64,000 bases of DNA from Bartonella clarridgeiae ATCC 51734 (GTDB taxonomy: Bacteria > Pseudomonadota > Alphaproteobacteria > Rhizobiales > Rhizobiaceae): NCBI RefSeq assembly GCF_000518185.1, contig NZ_JADC01000009.1:62001-126000 (forward strand). The letters are read 5' to 3'. This document shows, one piece after another, positions 38,525 to 47,649 of this stretch (its first letter is position 1; every line of letters starts with the position of its first letter). The notes beneath the pieces are model-generated. The model was not told where the DNA came from, did not search any database, and was given only the letters and a program-made list of their open reading frames with translations. Made by a program: the position numbers and the translations under genes.

Positions 38525-38555
38525 ATTGTGCTTCTAGACGTTTTTTTTTTGAATC

Positions 38556-39047
38556 TCAATCTATTTGCTTGAAAGTTTTTTGCATGATGATTGCATCTAT
38601 GAGTCCATTTTGCGCTTGGTAGTAAGCTGGGCGTTTAGCAATCTTTTGAAATTTAAATCGTTTATAAAGGGCTAAGGCAGGAAGATTAGTTTCTTCTACT
38701 TCTAGAAAAAGTTTCGTTGCCCTTTCACGACAAAGATGACGAAATATATGATCAATAAGAAAATAGCCAATTTTTTGTTGACGGTTATTAGAATGAACAG
38801 CAATCGTTATAATTTCTGCTTCACCAAGAATAAGACGGCAAAGACAAAATCCTAAAATTTGATGGGGTTGTTCAATGAGATGGGCTTTATAACCAAAAAT
38901 AGAATGATCTTTTAAAAAAGTCTCAAATGTTTGTTTTGTCCATGCTAGGGGAAAACAATTTTTATGAATTTGATGAAGAAAAATACTGTCCTCAGAGTGT
39001 AATGGTGCAATTACAAAAAATTTTTTTGTCAATGAAGATTTAGCCAT
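38556..39047 (-). CDS. rimI: Ribosomal-protein-alanine N-acetyltransferase RimI-like
   Basis: A 163-residue GNAT acetyltransferase. The acetyl-CoA loop region reads AVHSNNRQQKIGYFLIDHIF, where the usual R/Q-x-x-G-x-G/A motif is present as QQKIGYF, preceded by EAEIITIAVHS. LFLEVEETNLPALALYKRFKFQ is the classic C-terminal motif. Its start directly abuts the tsaB stop. The tsaB-rimI pair is widespread and RimI acetylates S18 in enterobacteria; substrate here is inferred from context. Confidence 0.87.
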   Translation of the reverse strand: MAKSSLTKKFFVIAPLHSEDSIFLHQIHKNCFPLAWTKQTFETFLKDHSIFGYKAHLIEQPHQILGFCLCRLILGEAEIITIAVHSNNRQQKIGYFLIDHIFRHLCRERATKLFLEVEETNLPALALYKRFKFQKIAKRPAYYQAQNGLIDAIIMQKTFKQID

Positions 39048-39731
39048 TTATTGTTTTCGTGGTAAAGCAAAATCAGTTTGTTGTTTTGCATCAGCACCGC
39101 GTAAATAGAGAGGACGTGGTGATTCGTGAGGCTGTTTATTTGCAGCCAGGTGTGCATAGGTTAAGACGTCCGCTGCATCACATGGAATGTGATCTGGTAT
39201 AGTTTTTTTGTTTATAGTATTGTTTCTAATGTGTAGAGCAATAATTTCAGCAGCTGGGCCAGTGAGTATGGTGTGTTGGGGTAGATCTGCGACAATATTT
39301 TCAGTTGTTTTTAAACTTGGCATGCTTAAAGCTATAAGATTTTTGTTGAAATTTTGATGATAGAACATCCCTCTACCGGCTTCAATGACAACAGAGATGA
39401 TTAATGTGGTATTTTCATTGGCTACTTGTGCTGCTAATGCTTCAAGTGAGCTTACTCCAATCGCTGGGATTTCTAACGCTAAGGCCAAAGCTCTTGCAGT
39501 AGCAATACCTATACGTATACCTGTAAATGATCCCGGCCCAATATTGACGGCAATCCGATTAATCTGATCAAGCTTGATATTTGCTTGATTAGTTAGCTGT
39601 TCGATTTGACCAATGAGTTTCTCAGCATGACCTTTGCCAATGCGTTTACTGATGCGTGCAATAACAGATTTATGCTGAACAAGTGCAACAGCACAATAAA
39701 TTGAAGCAGTATCTATGGCAAGAATAAGCAT
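39048..39731 (-). CDS. tsaB: tRNA threonylcarbamoyladenosine biosynthesis protein TsaB
   Basis: Partner protein of TsaD in making t6A37 in ANN-decoding tRNAs. The 227 residues belong to the ASKHA fold: MLILAIDTASIYCAVAL at the start, INRIAVNIGPGSFTGIRIGIATARALALAL in the middle. It lacks the metal-binding His pair of TsaD, as expected of TsaB. First gene of the tsaB-rimI unit, with the rimI start immediately after its stop. A spacer of about 240 bases without genes precedes it. Confidence 0.93.
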   Translation of the reverse strand: MLILAIDTASIYCAVALVQHKSVIARISKRIGKGHAEKLIGQIEQLTNQANIKLDQINRIAVNIGPGSFTGIRIGIATARALALALEIPAIGVSSLEALAAQVANENTTLIISVVIEAGRGMFYHQNFNKNLIALSMPSLKTTENIVADLPQHTILTGPAAEIIALHIRNNTINKKTIPDHIPCDAADVLTYAHLAANKQPHESPRPLYLRGADAKQQTDFALPRKQ

Positions 39732-39968
39732 AAACGCTTTTTAGCTGAATATAGTGATAAATAAAAGATCAGTTTTAGTTTTTAGAAATTTTATTTATCT
39801 ATGAAATATTAAAAAATGGTTAGATCATTAGGATAATATAATTCTTTTAGATGTGTTTTGGGCATAGCGCTTATATTATCGCAGAAAAAAGACACGTGTG
39901 AAACAGATTTAATGTCTTAGATTTTTCTGCAAACCATATTTAAGAAAGTGAAGTATATGATGTACTTT

Positions 39969-40994
39969 TTAAAATGTTATATAATTAAAATTAAAGAGCT
40001 TTATCATAAGAATACTGAAGACACTTAGGACAAATATAGAGCTGATTGAAGCACATATAACACGCCATCCTGCTTTTTTAAATGAACGAATATCAACACT
40101 TAATCCTAATCCTGCCATTGAAATAATAGTGAAAAGTTGGGTAATAAAATTGATGGGGGTAAGAGCAGTTGTAGGAATAAGTTCCGCTGAGCGGATAAGC
40201 ATCATGATAATAAAACCAATTATAAACCATGGAATGAAATTATGTAAGCGTAGATGATGTCCTGGCCGAGGATAGATAATTGCTAAAGTAAAAATAACCG
40301 GGCCCAACATTAAAACTCGCACTAATTTAACAAGAGTTGCTATTTGAACAGTTACAAAAGATATAGATGTTGTTGCTGCTAAAACCTGTGGAACAGCATA
40401 AACGGTCATGCCTGCTAATATACCATATTGGTTAAATGATAAATTAAAGAACGGTTGTAAAGAAGGCAGAATGAAAATAATAATAGCTCCTAAGAGAGCG
40501 GTGAATGCAATTGACGCAGCTACTTCTTCACTTTTCGCGTTAATAACAGGTGCAGTGGCTACAATTGCTGAATTACCACAGATAGCATTACCACAGGCGA
40601 CAAGCATTGCTAAATTTTTAGAAAGTCCATAAAGCCGTCCAATAGCAAAACTGATGAAAATAGTAAGAAATACAATAACTATAATACCCGCAAGTAAAGT
40701 CCAAGCGGCGGAAAGTACTGTATGGACGCTAACGCTTGCTCCTAGAAGAACAATAGCGATTTCGAGAAGTGTTTTTGCACAAAAATTTATACCTTTATCA
40801 AAATACTCTGGAATAGAAGAACAACTGCGGACAATAGAGCCTAATAAAATCGCTAAAACAAGAGTTTCAATCCATGCTTCTGCACGAAGCTGCTTTTCTA
40901 TGGTTTCTAAACCATAAGCGAATACTGATATAAGTGTACAGATTAAAACCCCCCCTCCTAAATTAATTAGGAAAGATAAGTTTTTATTCGACAT
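39969..40994 (-). CDS. YeiH/UPF0324-family integral membrane protein
   Basis: An inner-membrane protein of about 341 residues with some ten hydrophobic segments. Family landmarks are LAILLGSIVRS, FCAKTLLEIAIVLLGASVS, LVACGNAICGNSAIVATAPVI and GLGLSVDIRSFKKAGW. Members have been proposed to export sulfate or sulfonates, on limited evidence, so I give no symbol. I start at the ATG at 40994 because a strong AGGAGGGG site lies ten bases upstream; the ATG at 41018 precedes that site. It is a single gene with AT-rich spacers on both sides. Confidence 0.85.
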   Translation of the reverse strand: MSNKNLSFLINLGGGVLICTLISVFAYGLETIEKQLRAEAWIETLVLAILLGSIVRSCSSIPEYFDKGINFCAKTLLEIAIVLLGASVSVHTVLSAAWTLLAGIIVIVFLTIFISFAIGRLYGLSKNLAMLVACGNAICGNSAIVATAPVINAKSEEVAASIAFTALLGAIIIFILPSLQPFFNLSFNQYGILAGMTVYAVPQVLAATTSISFVTVQIATLVKLVRVLMLGPVIFTLAIIYPRPGHHLRLHNFIPWFIIGFIIMMLIRSAELIPTTALTPINFITQLFTIISMAGLGLSVDIRSFKKAGWRVICASISSIFVLSVFSILMIKLFNFNYITF

Positions 40995-41089
40995 TTCAGT
41001 TATTCCCCTCCTACTCATTAAACTGAACGCTCATTTTCTATCATAGAATTTAGGGATTATCAAAGAAAATGATAGGTAAGTAAATAATT

Positions 41090-41695
41090 TCAAAGGTTAG
41101 TTCTTGCCCGTAAGGCAGCAGCTAAAGTTCCATCATCGAGATAATCTAGTTCACCACCTACTGGCACTCCATGAGCAAGGCGGGTAATTTTAACGGAAAA
41201 CTGGGAAAGTTGATCGGTAATATAGTGAGCTGTCGTTTGCCCTTCAACTGTAGCATTAACAGCTAGGATGATCTCTGTAATTGAGTTATTGGTAACACGG
41301 TTGATCAAGGAAGTGATATTCAGTTCATCAGGGCCTATTCCATCTAAAGGAGATAATCGTCCACCTAAGACATGATAACGTGTTGGTAAAATTTTTGCAC
41401 GTTCAAGAGCCCAGAGATCAGAAATATCTTCAACAACAATAATTATTGATTTATCACGGCGAGGATCTATACAAATTGAACAGGGATCTTTTGTATCTAC
41501 ATTACCACAAACAGAACAAATTCGAACTTTATTTGCAGTTTCTTGCAGAGCAGATCCTAAAGGCTCTAGCAGGGTTTCTTTTTTTTTAATGAGATGGAGA
41601 GCAGCACGACGTGCTGAACGTGGGCCAAGGCCTGGTATTCGCGCTAAAAGCTGAATAAGGCGCTCAATTTCAGGACCTGCAATATGTTTAGACAT
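41090..41695 (-). CDS. recR: Recombination protein RecR
   Basis: Works with RecO and RecF in gap repair by loading RecA. The 201 residues show the helix-hairpin-helix [20 protein letters not shown], a four-Cys zinc finger ([16 protein letters not shown]), and a Toprim domain with [32 protein letters not shown] and the C-terminal [15 protein letters not shown]-like segment (here [21 protein letters not shown]) are conserved. Last gene of the ffs-dnaX-ybaB-recR cluster. Confidence 0.96.
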   Translation of the reverse strand: MSKHIAGPEIERLIQLLARIPGLGPRSARRAALHLIKKKETLLEPLGSALQETANKVRICSVCGNVDTKDPCSICIDPRRDKSIIIVVEDISDLWALERAKILPTRYHVLGGRLSPLDGIGPDELNITSLINRVTNNSITEIILAVNATVEGQTTAHYITDQLSQFSVKITRLAHGVPVGGELDYLDDGTLAAALRARTNL

Positions 41696-41728
41696 GCTAT
41701 TATTACCAAGAGATTTAATATAGTTTGT

Positions 41729-42055
41729 CTATAAAAACGGAAATTGAAAATTTGATGGGATTGGCATTCCTGCAGTTACACTTTTAGTTTTTTCTTCAAT
41801 GATTACATCAAGTTTAATTTTAGCGTCGTTATAGGCAGCTATAACAAGATCTTCAAGAATTTCTACGTCTTTAGGATTCATCAATGAAGTATCAATTTTG
41901 ATTGACGATATTGTATTTTGACCATTAATAGTGATATTGACAAGCCCTCCACCTGCAATACCAGTTGCTTCCAGAGTAGCCAACTCACTTTGAATTTGCT
42001 GCATTTTTGTTTGCATTTCTTTAGCTTTTTTTATTATATTCATCATGTCACGCAT
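41729..42055 (-). CDS. YbaB/EbfC-family nucleoid-associated protein
   Basis: A 108-residue dimeric DNA-binding protein of the YbaB/EbfC family. It starts MRDMMNIIKKAKEMQTKMQQIQSEL, a helix typical of the family, followed by GLVNITINGQNTISSIKIDTSL and a C-terminal helical part. It lies between dnaX and recR, the usual order; in other bacteria it binds DNA broadly or specific motifs. It begins 14 bases after the dnaX stop, so co-transcription is very likely. Confidence 0.92.
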   Translation of the reverse strand: MRDMMNIIKKAKEMQTKMQQIQSELATLEATGIAGGGLVNITINGQNTISSIKIDTSLMNPKDVEILEDLVIAAYNDAKIKLDVIIEEKTKSVTAGMPIPSNFQFPFL

Positions 42056-42069
42056 AGGGATTGGTTTCC

Positions 42070-43953
42070 TTATTCATCATTTGTGTTATTATCAGTGTTA
42101 AAAATATCAGGGATCAAATCAAGATCATTTTCTTTTTTATTGAAGCGAATATCAATGATTTTCGCTCCTGGGAAATTATTGAGAATTTTTGCAATATCAG
42201 GGTCTGTTTGTGCATCAGAAAAAAGAGATTTTTGTATAGCTATACTTTTCTCTTGTAAAGTTGGCTCTCCGCCTTCATTAACAAGAGTTATAGTACAGTG
42301 TTTTCCAGTCCATTGATGCAACATTTTTTTTATATCACGCTCAAGGGAACGGGGAGCTTCTTCAGCAAGTCTTAACGTAATATGTTCCGGTTCAAAAGAA
42401 ACAGGATGGACGAATTCTTTGATCAACAATTTAAAATGTATTTCATTATGTTGTTCAGCCAGATCAACAATATCCTGTAAGGAGTTTATGATGATGGGTT
42501 TTTGCTCTGTGGTTTCTATTTCTGATTGGGGGGAAATATGAGATAAATTTTTTATATTTTCATCAGGTTGATTAGTTTGAACAATTTCCCGAATTTCAAC
42601 CGTATCACAAAGGTTCGTTTTCTCAGAAGTTTTAATCTTTAAGTGTTCTGTACGTTTTTGAGAAAGATTAGATTGGTTTTGCAGTGTATCTGAAATTGGT
42701 GAGGAAGCATAGTTATGCGCAACTTCGGTTTTTATAATGTTTTTTTCTCTTATTATTTCTTGAGAAGAATGGTTTTGAACAATTATAGGTGTTGTTTTTT
42801 CTTGTATAAGCTTTGTTAAAGCTTCATCGAGAGTTGGTAAATCAGCAACGTGGGTAAGACGAATTAATAACATTTCGGCAGCTTGAATAGGATGGGCGGC
42901 TTGATTAACTTCCTGTAAGCCTTTGAGGAGCATTTGCCAGCTACGTGAAAGAATCGGAATAGAAAGTTTTTTTGAAAAATCTAAACTTCTTGAGCGTTCC
43001 TCTTCTGTAAATGATAAATTCTCTATTATTTCTGGTGTCAAACGTAATCGTGTGATCAGGTGAATAAAATCAGCTAATTCTGTTAATATAACGAAGGGAT
43101 CTGCACCTGCATTGTATTGATTGCGTAATTCATGCAATGCATGAACAATATTTCCTTTCATAATAGATTCAAAGAGATCAATAATTCGAGATTGATCGGT
43201 TAATCCTAACATTATTCGTACTGCAATAGCATCGACTTTGCCATTACCATGAGCAATTGCTTGGTCAAAAATAGATAATGCATCACGGACAGACCCTTCT
43301 GCTGCACGGGCAATCACAAATAATGCTTGATCTTGTACTTCAATTTCTTCCAATTGAGCAATTTGGCGTAAATGGTTGACCAAAACAGCTGTTTCAATAC
43401 GCTGTAAATTAAAACGCTGACAGCGTGAAAGAATCGTAATAGGAACTTTACGAATTTCTGTTGTTGCAAAAATAAATTTTACATGTGGAGGAGGTTCTTC
43501 AAGTGTTTTTAATAGACCATTAAATGCTTGTGTTGAGAGCATATGGACTTCGTCAATAATATATACTTTATAACGTGCAGAAATAGGTCGATAACGGATT
43601 TGTTCAATAATTTCACGAATATCGTCGATGCCAGTATGCGAAGCAGCATCCATTTCAATAACATCCATATGGCGACCTTCAATGATTTGTGTACAATGCT
43701 CACCAAGTTTATCGAATAGGGTAGTTGGTTGATCAATATCTTTTGTTTTATAATTGAGAGCTCGCGCTAAAATACGTGCTGTTGTAGTTTTTCCTACTCC
43801 CCGTATCCCTGTCAACATCCATGCTTGTGCAATACGTCCTGTTTTAAAGGCATTGTTGAGGGTACATACCATTGCTTCTTGACCAATGAGGTCAGAGAAG
43901 TTTTGAGGTCGGTATTTTCGAGCAAGAACCCGATAGGTCATTTTTGCTGGCAT
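42070..43953 (-). CDS. dnaX: DNA polymerase III subunits gamma/tau (DnaX)
   Basis: Clamp-loader ATPase and organiser of the replicative polymerase. The conserved part begins YRVLARKYRPQNFSDLIGQE. Walker A is GIRGVGKTTTARILARAL, Walker B YIIDEVHMLS, and sensor 1 ATTEIRKVPITILSRCQRF. A low-complexity middle (about 370-500) and the C-terminal tau-like domain follow. I use the ATG at 43953; an in-frame GTG at 44016 would add 21 residues, and neither has a strong ribosome site. No clear programmed frameshift site was seen. ffs lies upstream. Confidence 0.93.
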   Translation of the reverse strand: MPAKMTYRVLARKYRPQNFSDLIGQEAMVCTLNNAFKTGRIAQAWMLTGIRGVGKTTTARILARALNYKTKDIDQPTTLFDKLGEHCTQIIEGRHMDVIEMDAASHTGIDDIREIIEQIRYRPISARYKVYIIDEVHMLSTQAFNGLLKTLEEPPPHVKFIFATTEIRKVPITILSRCQRFNLQRIETAVLVNHLRQIAQLEEIEVQDQALFVIARAAEGSVRDALSIFDQAIAHGNGKVDAIAVRIMLGLTDQSRIIDLFESIMKGNIVHALHELRNQYNAGADPFVILTELADFIHLITRLRLTPEIIENLSFTEEERSRSLDFSKKLSIPILSRSWQMLLKGLQEVNQAAHPIQAAEMLLIRLTHVADLPTLDEALTKLIQEKTTPIIVQNHSSQEIIREKNIIKTEVAHNYASSPISDTLQNQSNLSQKRTEHLKIKTSEKTNLCDTVEIREIVQTNQPDENIKNLSHISPQSEIETTEQKPIIINSLQDIVDLAEQHNEIHFKLLIKEFVHPVSFEPEHITLRLAEEAPRSLERDIKKMLHQWTGKHCTITLVNEGGEPTLQEKSIAIQKSLFSDAQTDPDIAKILNNFPGAKIIDIRFNKKENDLDLIPDIFNTDNNTNDE

Positions 43954-44193
43954 ATCTTCTATTAATTGTTCCAATTTTGAAGCTCTCTTGGATATATATT
44001 TATAAGATGAGAGCACAGATTAACAGAAAGTATTTTGAATATTAAGAGAGTTTTTTCAACCAGCGTATTTTATTAAAAATAAAGCGTTTTAAATTTAAAG
44101 AGCTCAAAATCTCTCCTTTTTTGAGATAAAATACTACCCTAAAAACTAAAATGCTATACTTTAAAACGTAGATATATGCTTATTTAAAAAACA

Positions 44194-44290
44194 GGGAGAT
44201 TGGCACAATGACCCGTACAGAAACTCGTTAGGGCTGCTTCTTTCCAGACCTGACCCGATTGGCGAGTAGTTCGTCCATCACCAACCTCCT
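44194..44290 (-). ncRNA. ffs: Small signal recognition particle RNA (4.5S type)
   Basis: On the minus strand the conserved SRP domain IV core GGTCAGGTCTGGAAAGAAGC is followed by AGCCCTAACGAG, with the GGAA tetraloop and the symmetric and asymmetric loops bound by Ffh. The ends pair: AGGAGGTTGG at the 5' end with CCAATCTCC at the 3' end. A tataat box precedes it by about ten bases and a CTGTTTTTT tract ends it. The length is near 97 nt. Location just upstream of dnaX is conserved in rhizobia. Ends are approximate by a few bases. Confidence 0.93.
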
Positions 44291-44299
44291 TTAGCTTAT

Positions 44300-44305
44300 A
44301 TTATA
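44300..44305 (-). promoter_or_regulatory. -10 box of ffs
   Basis: A perfect TATAAT on the minus strand lies about eight to ten bases before the inferred 5' end of the SRP RNA. The matching -35 region (TTCTTG at 17 bases, or TTGATT at 14) is poor. Confidence 0.5.
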
Positions 44306-44430
44306 GATTTAAAATAAAAAATCAAGAAAGAACCAAAAAACATGTGATACAGGTGAATAAAATTCGTATCTGAATTTTTTGATGAGCATTCAGAAAAAGC
44401 ATGTTCACATAGAAATAAGTTTTGCTTACT

Positions 44431-44844
44431 TTAAAATTTTAATAGTGCGATACTATTTATGATATATTCCCCTATCACAATCTGTTCCCACAATTTTTTG
44501 TCAGTTATATTTTCAAAAGTATAAGGCCCTCCTATCCAACGGAAACCTAATCAACGCTACTAATAAGTTACTAATAAATAATTTTTTGTCTTTGTTATGA
44601 GTTATTTGACGTGGATTTTGAGTAATAACTTTCAGATGTTTTAAGCCACGAGGATCTGTATATATTAAACGAAATGTGGCTGCAGGGCTAAAATTGTCAA
44701 AAAAATTCTTTATATATCTCAGTTTTAGGAATTATATGTTTTTCATGAGGTTGAAATAACCACTTATATTCGCCAAATCCCCCAAAAGCATTAATACTCA
44801 AAATACTTACAGAAGTTAGCCCTTGAGATAGAATTTTTTTTCAT
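44431..44844 (-). pseudogene. Decayed gene for a small exported protein (three frameshifts)
   Basis: I do not recognise the family. Reading from the ATG at 44844, a run of eight A residues shifts the frame. Removing one A gives a signal-peptide-like start (MKKILSQGLTSVSILSINAF) and an open stretch GGFGEYKWLFQPHEKHII to ...IYKEFF. A run of seven T residues then shifts again; removing one T restores DNFSPAATFRLIYTDPRGLK and ...LKVITQNPRQITHNKD. A third shift near 44540-44570 leads to WIGGPYTFENITDKKLWEQ and a TAA at 44431. The span of 414 bases would encode about 137 residues. It lies between kdsB and ffs. The coding-like composition in successive frames supports a real former gene. Confidence 0.6.
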
Positions 44845-45006
44845 TATTTAATATAAATTCCCCCCTTTGTTTTTAAAACATTATAGCGTGATTATGTTTA
44901 GTTAGCAAAAAATATTGTTTAATCTTGTGACATACTAAATCAAATAGTATGGAAGTTAGTTCTATACTTTTTTGAAAAAGAAATTTTATTGATTCTGTAG
45001 TTGGTT

Positions 45007-45738
45007 TCACGTTAGAATTCTACGGACTCTATCAAGATCATTTTGTGTATCGACACTTAAAAAAGTTGTATCGATTATCTCTACATCGATACGCATATTA
45101 TTTTCCAATGCGCGGAGTTGTTCAAGCTTTTCACGTTTTTCAAGTGTGGATAGTTTAAGTTTTACAAATTGTTCAAGAGATTCGCGTCGGTAAGCATATA
45201 ATCCAATATGATGGTAAAAAGGTCCATCTCCGTAAGGTGCAGTTGCACGAGTAAAATAAAGAGCACGAAGGCGATTTTGAGCAATTGGTGTGCCAATAAT
45301 TTTTACAACATTTGGGTTTATTTTTTCATTCTCTTCAACAAGTTTTGTCCCTAATGTTGCAATATCAGTTAAATTATTTTCTAGAGGTCGTAAGGTACTT
45401 ACGATGGCATTGGGCGTTATTGTTGGCAAATCACCTTGTAAATTCAAAATGGCATTATAGCGTCGTTCAGGATCAACTTTGGTTAAGGCTTCATAAATGC
45501 GATCGGATCCCGATAGATGCTTAGTACAGGTTATGATACATTCATGGCCATAAGCTGTAACGGTTTGAGCAATTTTGTCATGATCTGTTGCAACGATAAT
45601 ACGCCCTAATGCAGCTTCTTTTGCCCGTTCAGCAACATGAACGATCATAGGTTTTCCAGCGATTTCTGCGAGAGCTTTACCAGGTAGACGAGTTGATCCC
45701 ATGCGTGCAGGGATAAGAATGAGTGGTTCAAGAGTCAT
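45007..45738 (-). CDS. kdsB: 3-deoxy-manno-octulosonate cytidylyltransferase (KdsB)
   Basis: Activates Kdo as CMP-Kdo for lipopolysaccharide inner-core synthesis. The 243 residues have the nucleotidyltransferase start [23 protein letters not shown], then [14 protein letters not shown], the substrate motif [15 protein letters not shown], and [15 protein letters not shown]. The C-terminal [13 protein letters not shown] is conserved. It is transcribed towards the decayed gene and away from the cytochrome c gene; no partner gene is adjacent. Confidence 0.95.
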   Translation of the reverse strand: MTLEPLILIPARMGSTRLPGKALAEIAGKPMIVHVAERAKEAALGRIIVATDHDKIAQTVTAYGHECIITCTKHLSGSDRIYEALTKVDPERRYNAILNLQGDLPTITPNAIVSTLRPLENNLTDIATLGTKLVEENEKINPNVVKIIGTPIAQNRLRALYFTRATAPYGDGPFYHHIGLYAYRRESLEQFVKLKLSTLEKREKLEQLRALENNMRIDVEIIDTTFLSVDTQNDLDRVRRILT

Positions 45739-45854
45739 TACAGAGTTCCAAATATTGTATGCTTGATGCTTTTATAATCTTTTATAATCTTGTACATTGT
45801 AAGGGAAAAGCTTAAACTGAAAATAATAATAGAAATATGAATCTTTAAATTTTT

Positions 45855-46400
45855 ATGAATCGATCGACCTTCGTTTGTTTAATTTGTGCGTGTTTGTTTT
45901 TGTTGATTGTTGTAGTGGGCATTTCTACTATCAGCAATATGATTTATGATGATTCAGTCCAACATTCTTATAAAATTACCAATGATGATACGCTTAAAGA
46001 AACACAAAATATGTCTGATGAATCCTTATTGTTGAGTGACCTTCTTAAACAAGGTGATCTTGAGAATGGGCGGAAAATTTTTCGTCAGTGTGCGATCTGC
46101 CATACTTCTAAACGTGATGAATTTAATCGTATTGGTCCACCACTTTGGGGGATCGTTAACCGTCCTTTTGCAATTGTAAAAAATTTTTCTTATTCAAAAG
46201 TATTGCGTGCGAATTCTGATAAAAAATGGGATTTTTTTACTTTGGATCGTTATCTTCAATCACCGCGTCAAGCTTTTCCAGGAACGATTATGTCTTTTCG
46301 TGGAATTAAAAATGATCAAGACCGCGCTGATCTTTTACTCTATTTACGCAGCTTATCTGATCATTCTATCCCTCTACCACAAGATGATGAACAAGATTAG
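45855..46400 (+). CDS. Membrane-anchored cytochrome c (c552/CycM type)
   Basis: A 181-residue class I cytochrome c tethered by an N-terminal helix (FVCLICACLFLLIVVVGI, residues 6-24). After a hydrophilic linker the haem domain carries the attachment motif CAICH at about 79-83, the NRIGPPLWGIVNRP segment and an axial Met in FPGTIMSFRGI. It probably carries electrons in the periplasm to a terminal oxidase. Related proteins are known as CycM in Bradyrhizobium. It lies directly before the yejBEF operon with about 130 bases between. Confidence 0.9.
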   Translation: MNRSTFVCLICACLFLLIVVVGISTISNMIYDDSVQHSYKITNDDTLKETQNMSDESLLLSDLLKQGDLENGRKIFRQCAICHTSKRDEFNRIGPPLWGIVNRPFAIVKNFSYSKVLRANSDKKWDFFTLDRYLQSPRQAFPGTIMSFRGIKNDQDRADLLLYLRSLSDHSIPLPQDDEQD

Positions 46401-46527
46401 TTTATGTAAAAAAACTCATATAATTAGGTTTTATTTGTAATTTTGTTTTTTGAATTTATTAAAAATTATTATTGATGCGTCATTAAAATGATATAATACG
46501 TTGTTATTGAAAGGGAAAAGGAAAGAA

Positions 46528-47649
46528 ATGGCAGCTTATATTGCACGGCGTTTTCTTCTGATTATACCGACACTTATTGGTATTTTAACAGTGACATTTA
46601 TCATTGTTCAATTTACCCCAGGTGGGCCTATTGAAAATATCATTGCTCAATTACAAGGAACAGGGGGAGACGCTATAGGGCGCATAGCTGGTGGCGGAGA
46701 TTTTAATTTGTCTTCTGATGTTATTGCTGATAGTGCTCACGTTAGATCATTATCCTCTGGGGCTTCTCAATATCGTGGTGCACAGGGATTGGATCCAGAA
46801 TTCATTGCCAGACTTGAAAAACAATTCGGTTTTGATAAGCCCCCTTTGGAGCGTTATTTAACAATGCTTAGTCGTTATATGCGTTTTGATTTTGGAGAGT
46901 CTTATATACAGGGACGTTTGGTTATTGATCTTATTAAAGATGCCTTACCTGTGTCTCTTTCTCTTGGTTTTTGGCAATTATTAATTTCTTACGCTATTTC
47001 TATACCGTTGGGAATCCGTAAAGCTCTCAAGGAGGGGTCTATTTTTGATGCATGGACAAGTACCATTATTGTTATTGGCTATGCGATTCCAAGTTTTCTT
47101 TTTGGTATTTTTTTAATGGTTTTCTTTGCTGGGGGATCATTTTTTGATTGGTTTCCATTGAGTCATTTAACTTCTGATAATTTTGATACATTATCTTTTG
47201 GAGAAAAGATATTGGATTATTTGTACCATTTGGTTTTACCATTGACAGCGATGGTTATTTCTTCTTTCGCGACAACGACATTGTTGACAAAAAATTGTTT
47301 TCTGGAAGAAATTCGCCAGCAATATGTTATTACAGCTCGCGCTAAGGGTTTAAGTGAGCATTCAGTTCTTTATATCCACGTGTTTCGTAATGCGATTTTA
47401 GTTATCATAGCTTGTTTTCCTGCGACTTTTATGGGATCATTTTTTAGTGGATCTTTATTAATTGAAATGCTCTATTCATTAAATGGTATAGGTCTTTTAA
47501 GTTATACGTCTATTGTTAATCGTGATTATTCTGTTGTATTTGCTTCTCTTTATATTTTTTCGTTAATTGGTCTTATTATAAGCCTCATTTCTGATGTTGT
47601 TTATATGATGGTTGATCCACGTATTGACTTTGATAAAAAGGATTTATGA
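46528..47649 (+). CDS. yejB: Peptide ABC transporter permease YejB
   Basis: One of two inner-membrane permeases of the YejABEF peptide importer, known in enterobacteria for microcin C uptake and in Brucella for resistance to antimicrobial peptides. About 373 residues with an N-terminal helix (AAYIARRFLLIIPTLIGILTVTF), a long periplasmic loop and the C-terminal permease core with the EAA-like region TARAKGLSEHSVLYIHVFRNA. I start at the ATG at 46528, which follows GGAAAG; the upstream TTG at 46501 is unlikely. The stop overlaps yejE. No yejA binding-protein gene is adjacent. Confidence 0.92.
   Translation: MAAYIARRFLLIIPTLIGILTVTFIIVQFTPGGPIENIIAQLQGTGGDAIGRIAGGGDFNLSSDVIADSAHVRSLSSGASQYRGAQGLDPEFIARLEKQFGFDKPPLERYLTMLSRYMRFDFGESYIQGRLVIDLIKDALPVSLSLGFWQLLISYAISIPLGIRKALKEGSIFDAWTSTIIVIGYAIPSFLFGIFLMVFFAGGSFFDWFPLSHLTSDNFDTLSFGEKILDYLYHLVLPLTAMVISSFATTTLLTKNCFLEEIRQQYVITARAKGLSEHSVLYIHVFRNAILVIIACFPATFMGSFFSGSLLIEMLYSLNGIGLLSYTSIVNRDYSVVFASLYIFSLIGLIISLISDVVYMMVDPRIDFDKKDL

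Noticed and set aside
44525-44844. An RNA gene or second SRP-like element in the spacer right of ffs
   Set aside because: The sequence reads as protein in shifted frames with a signal peptide, which explains it better than a structured RNA.
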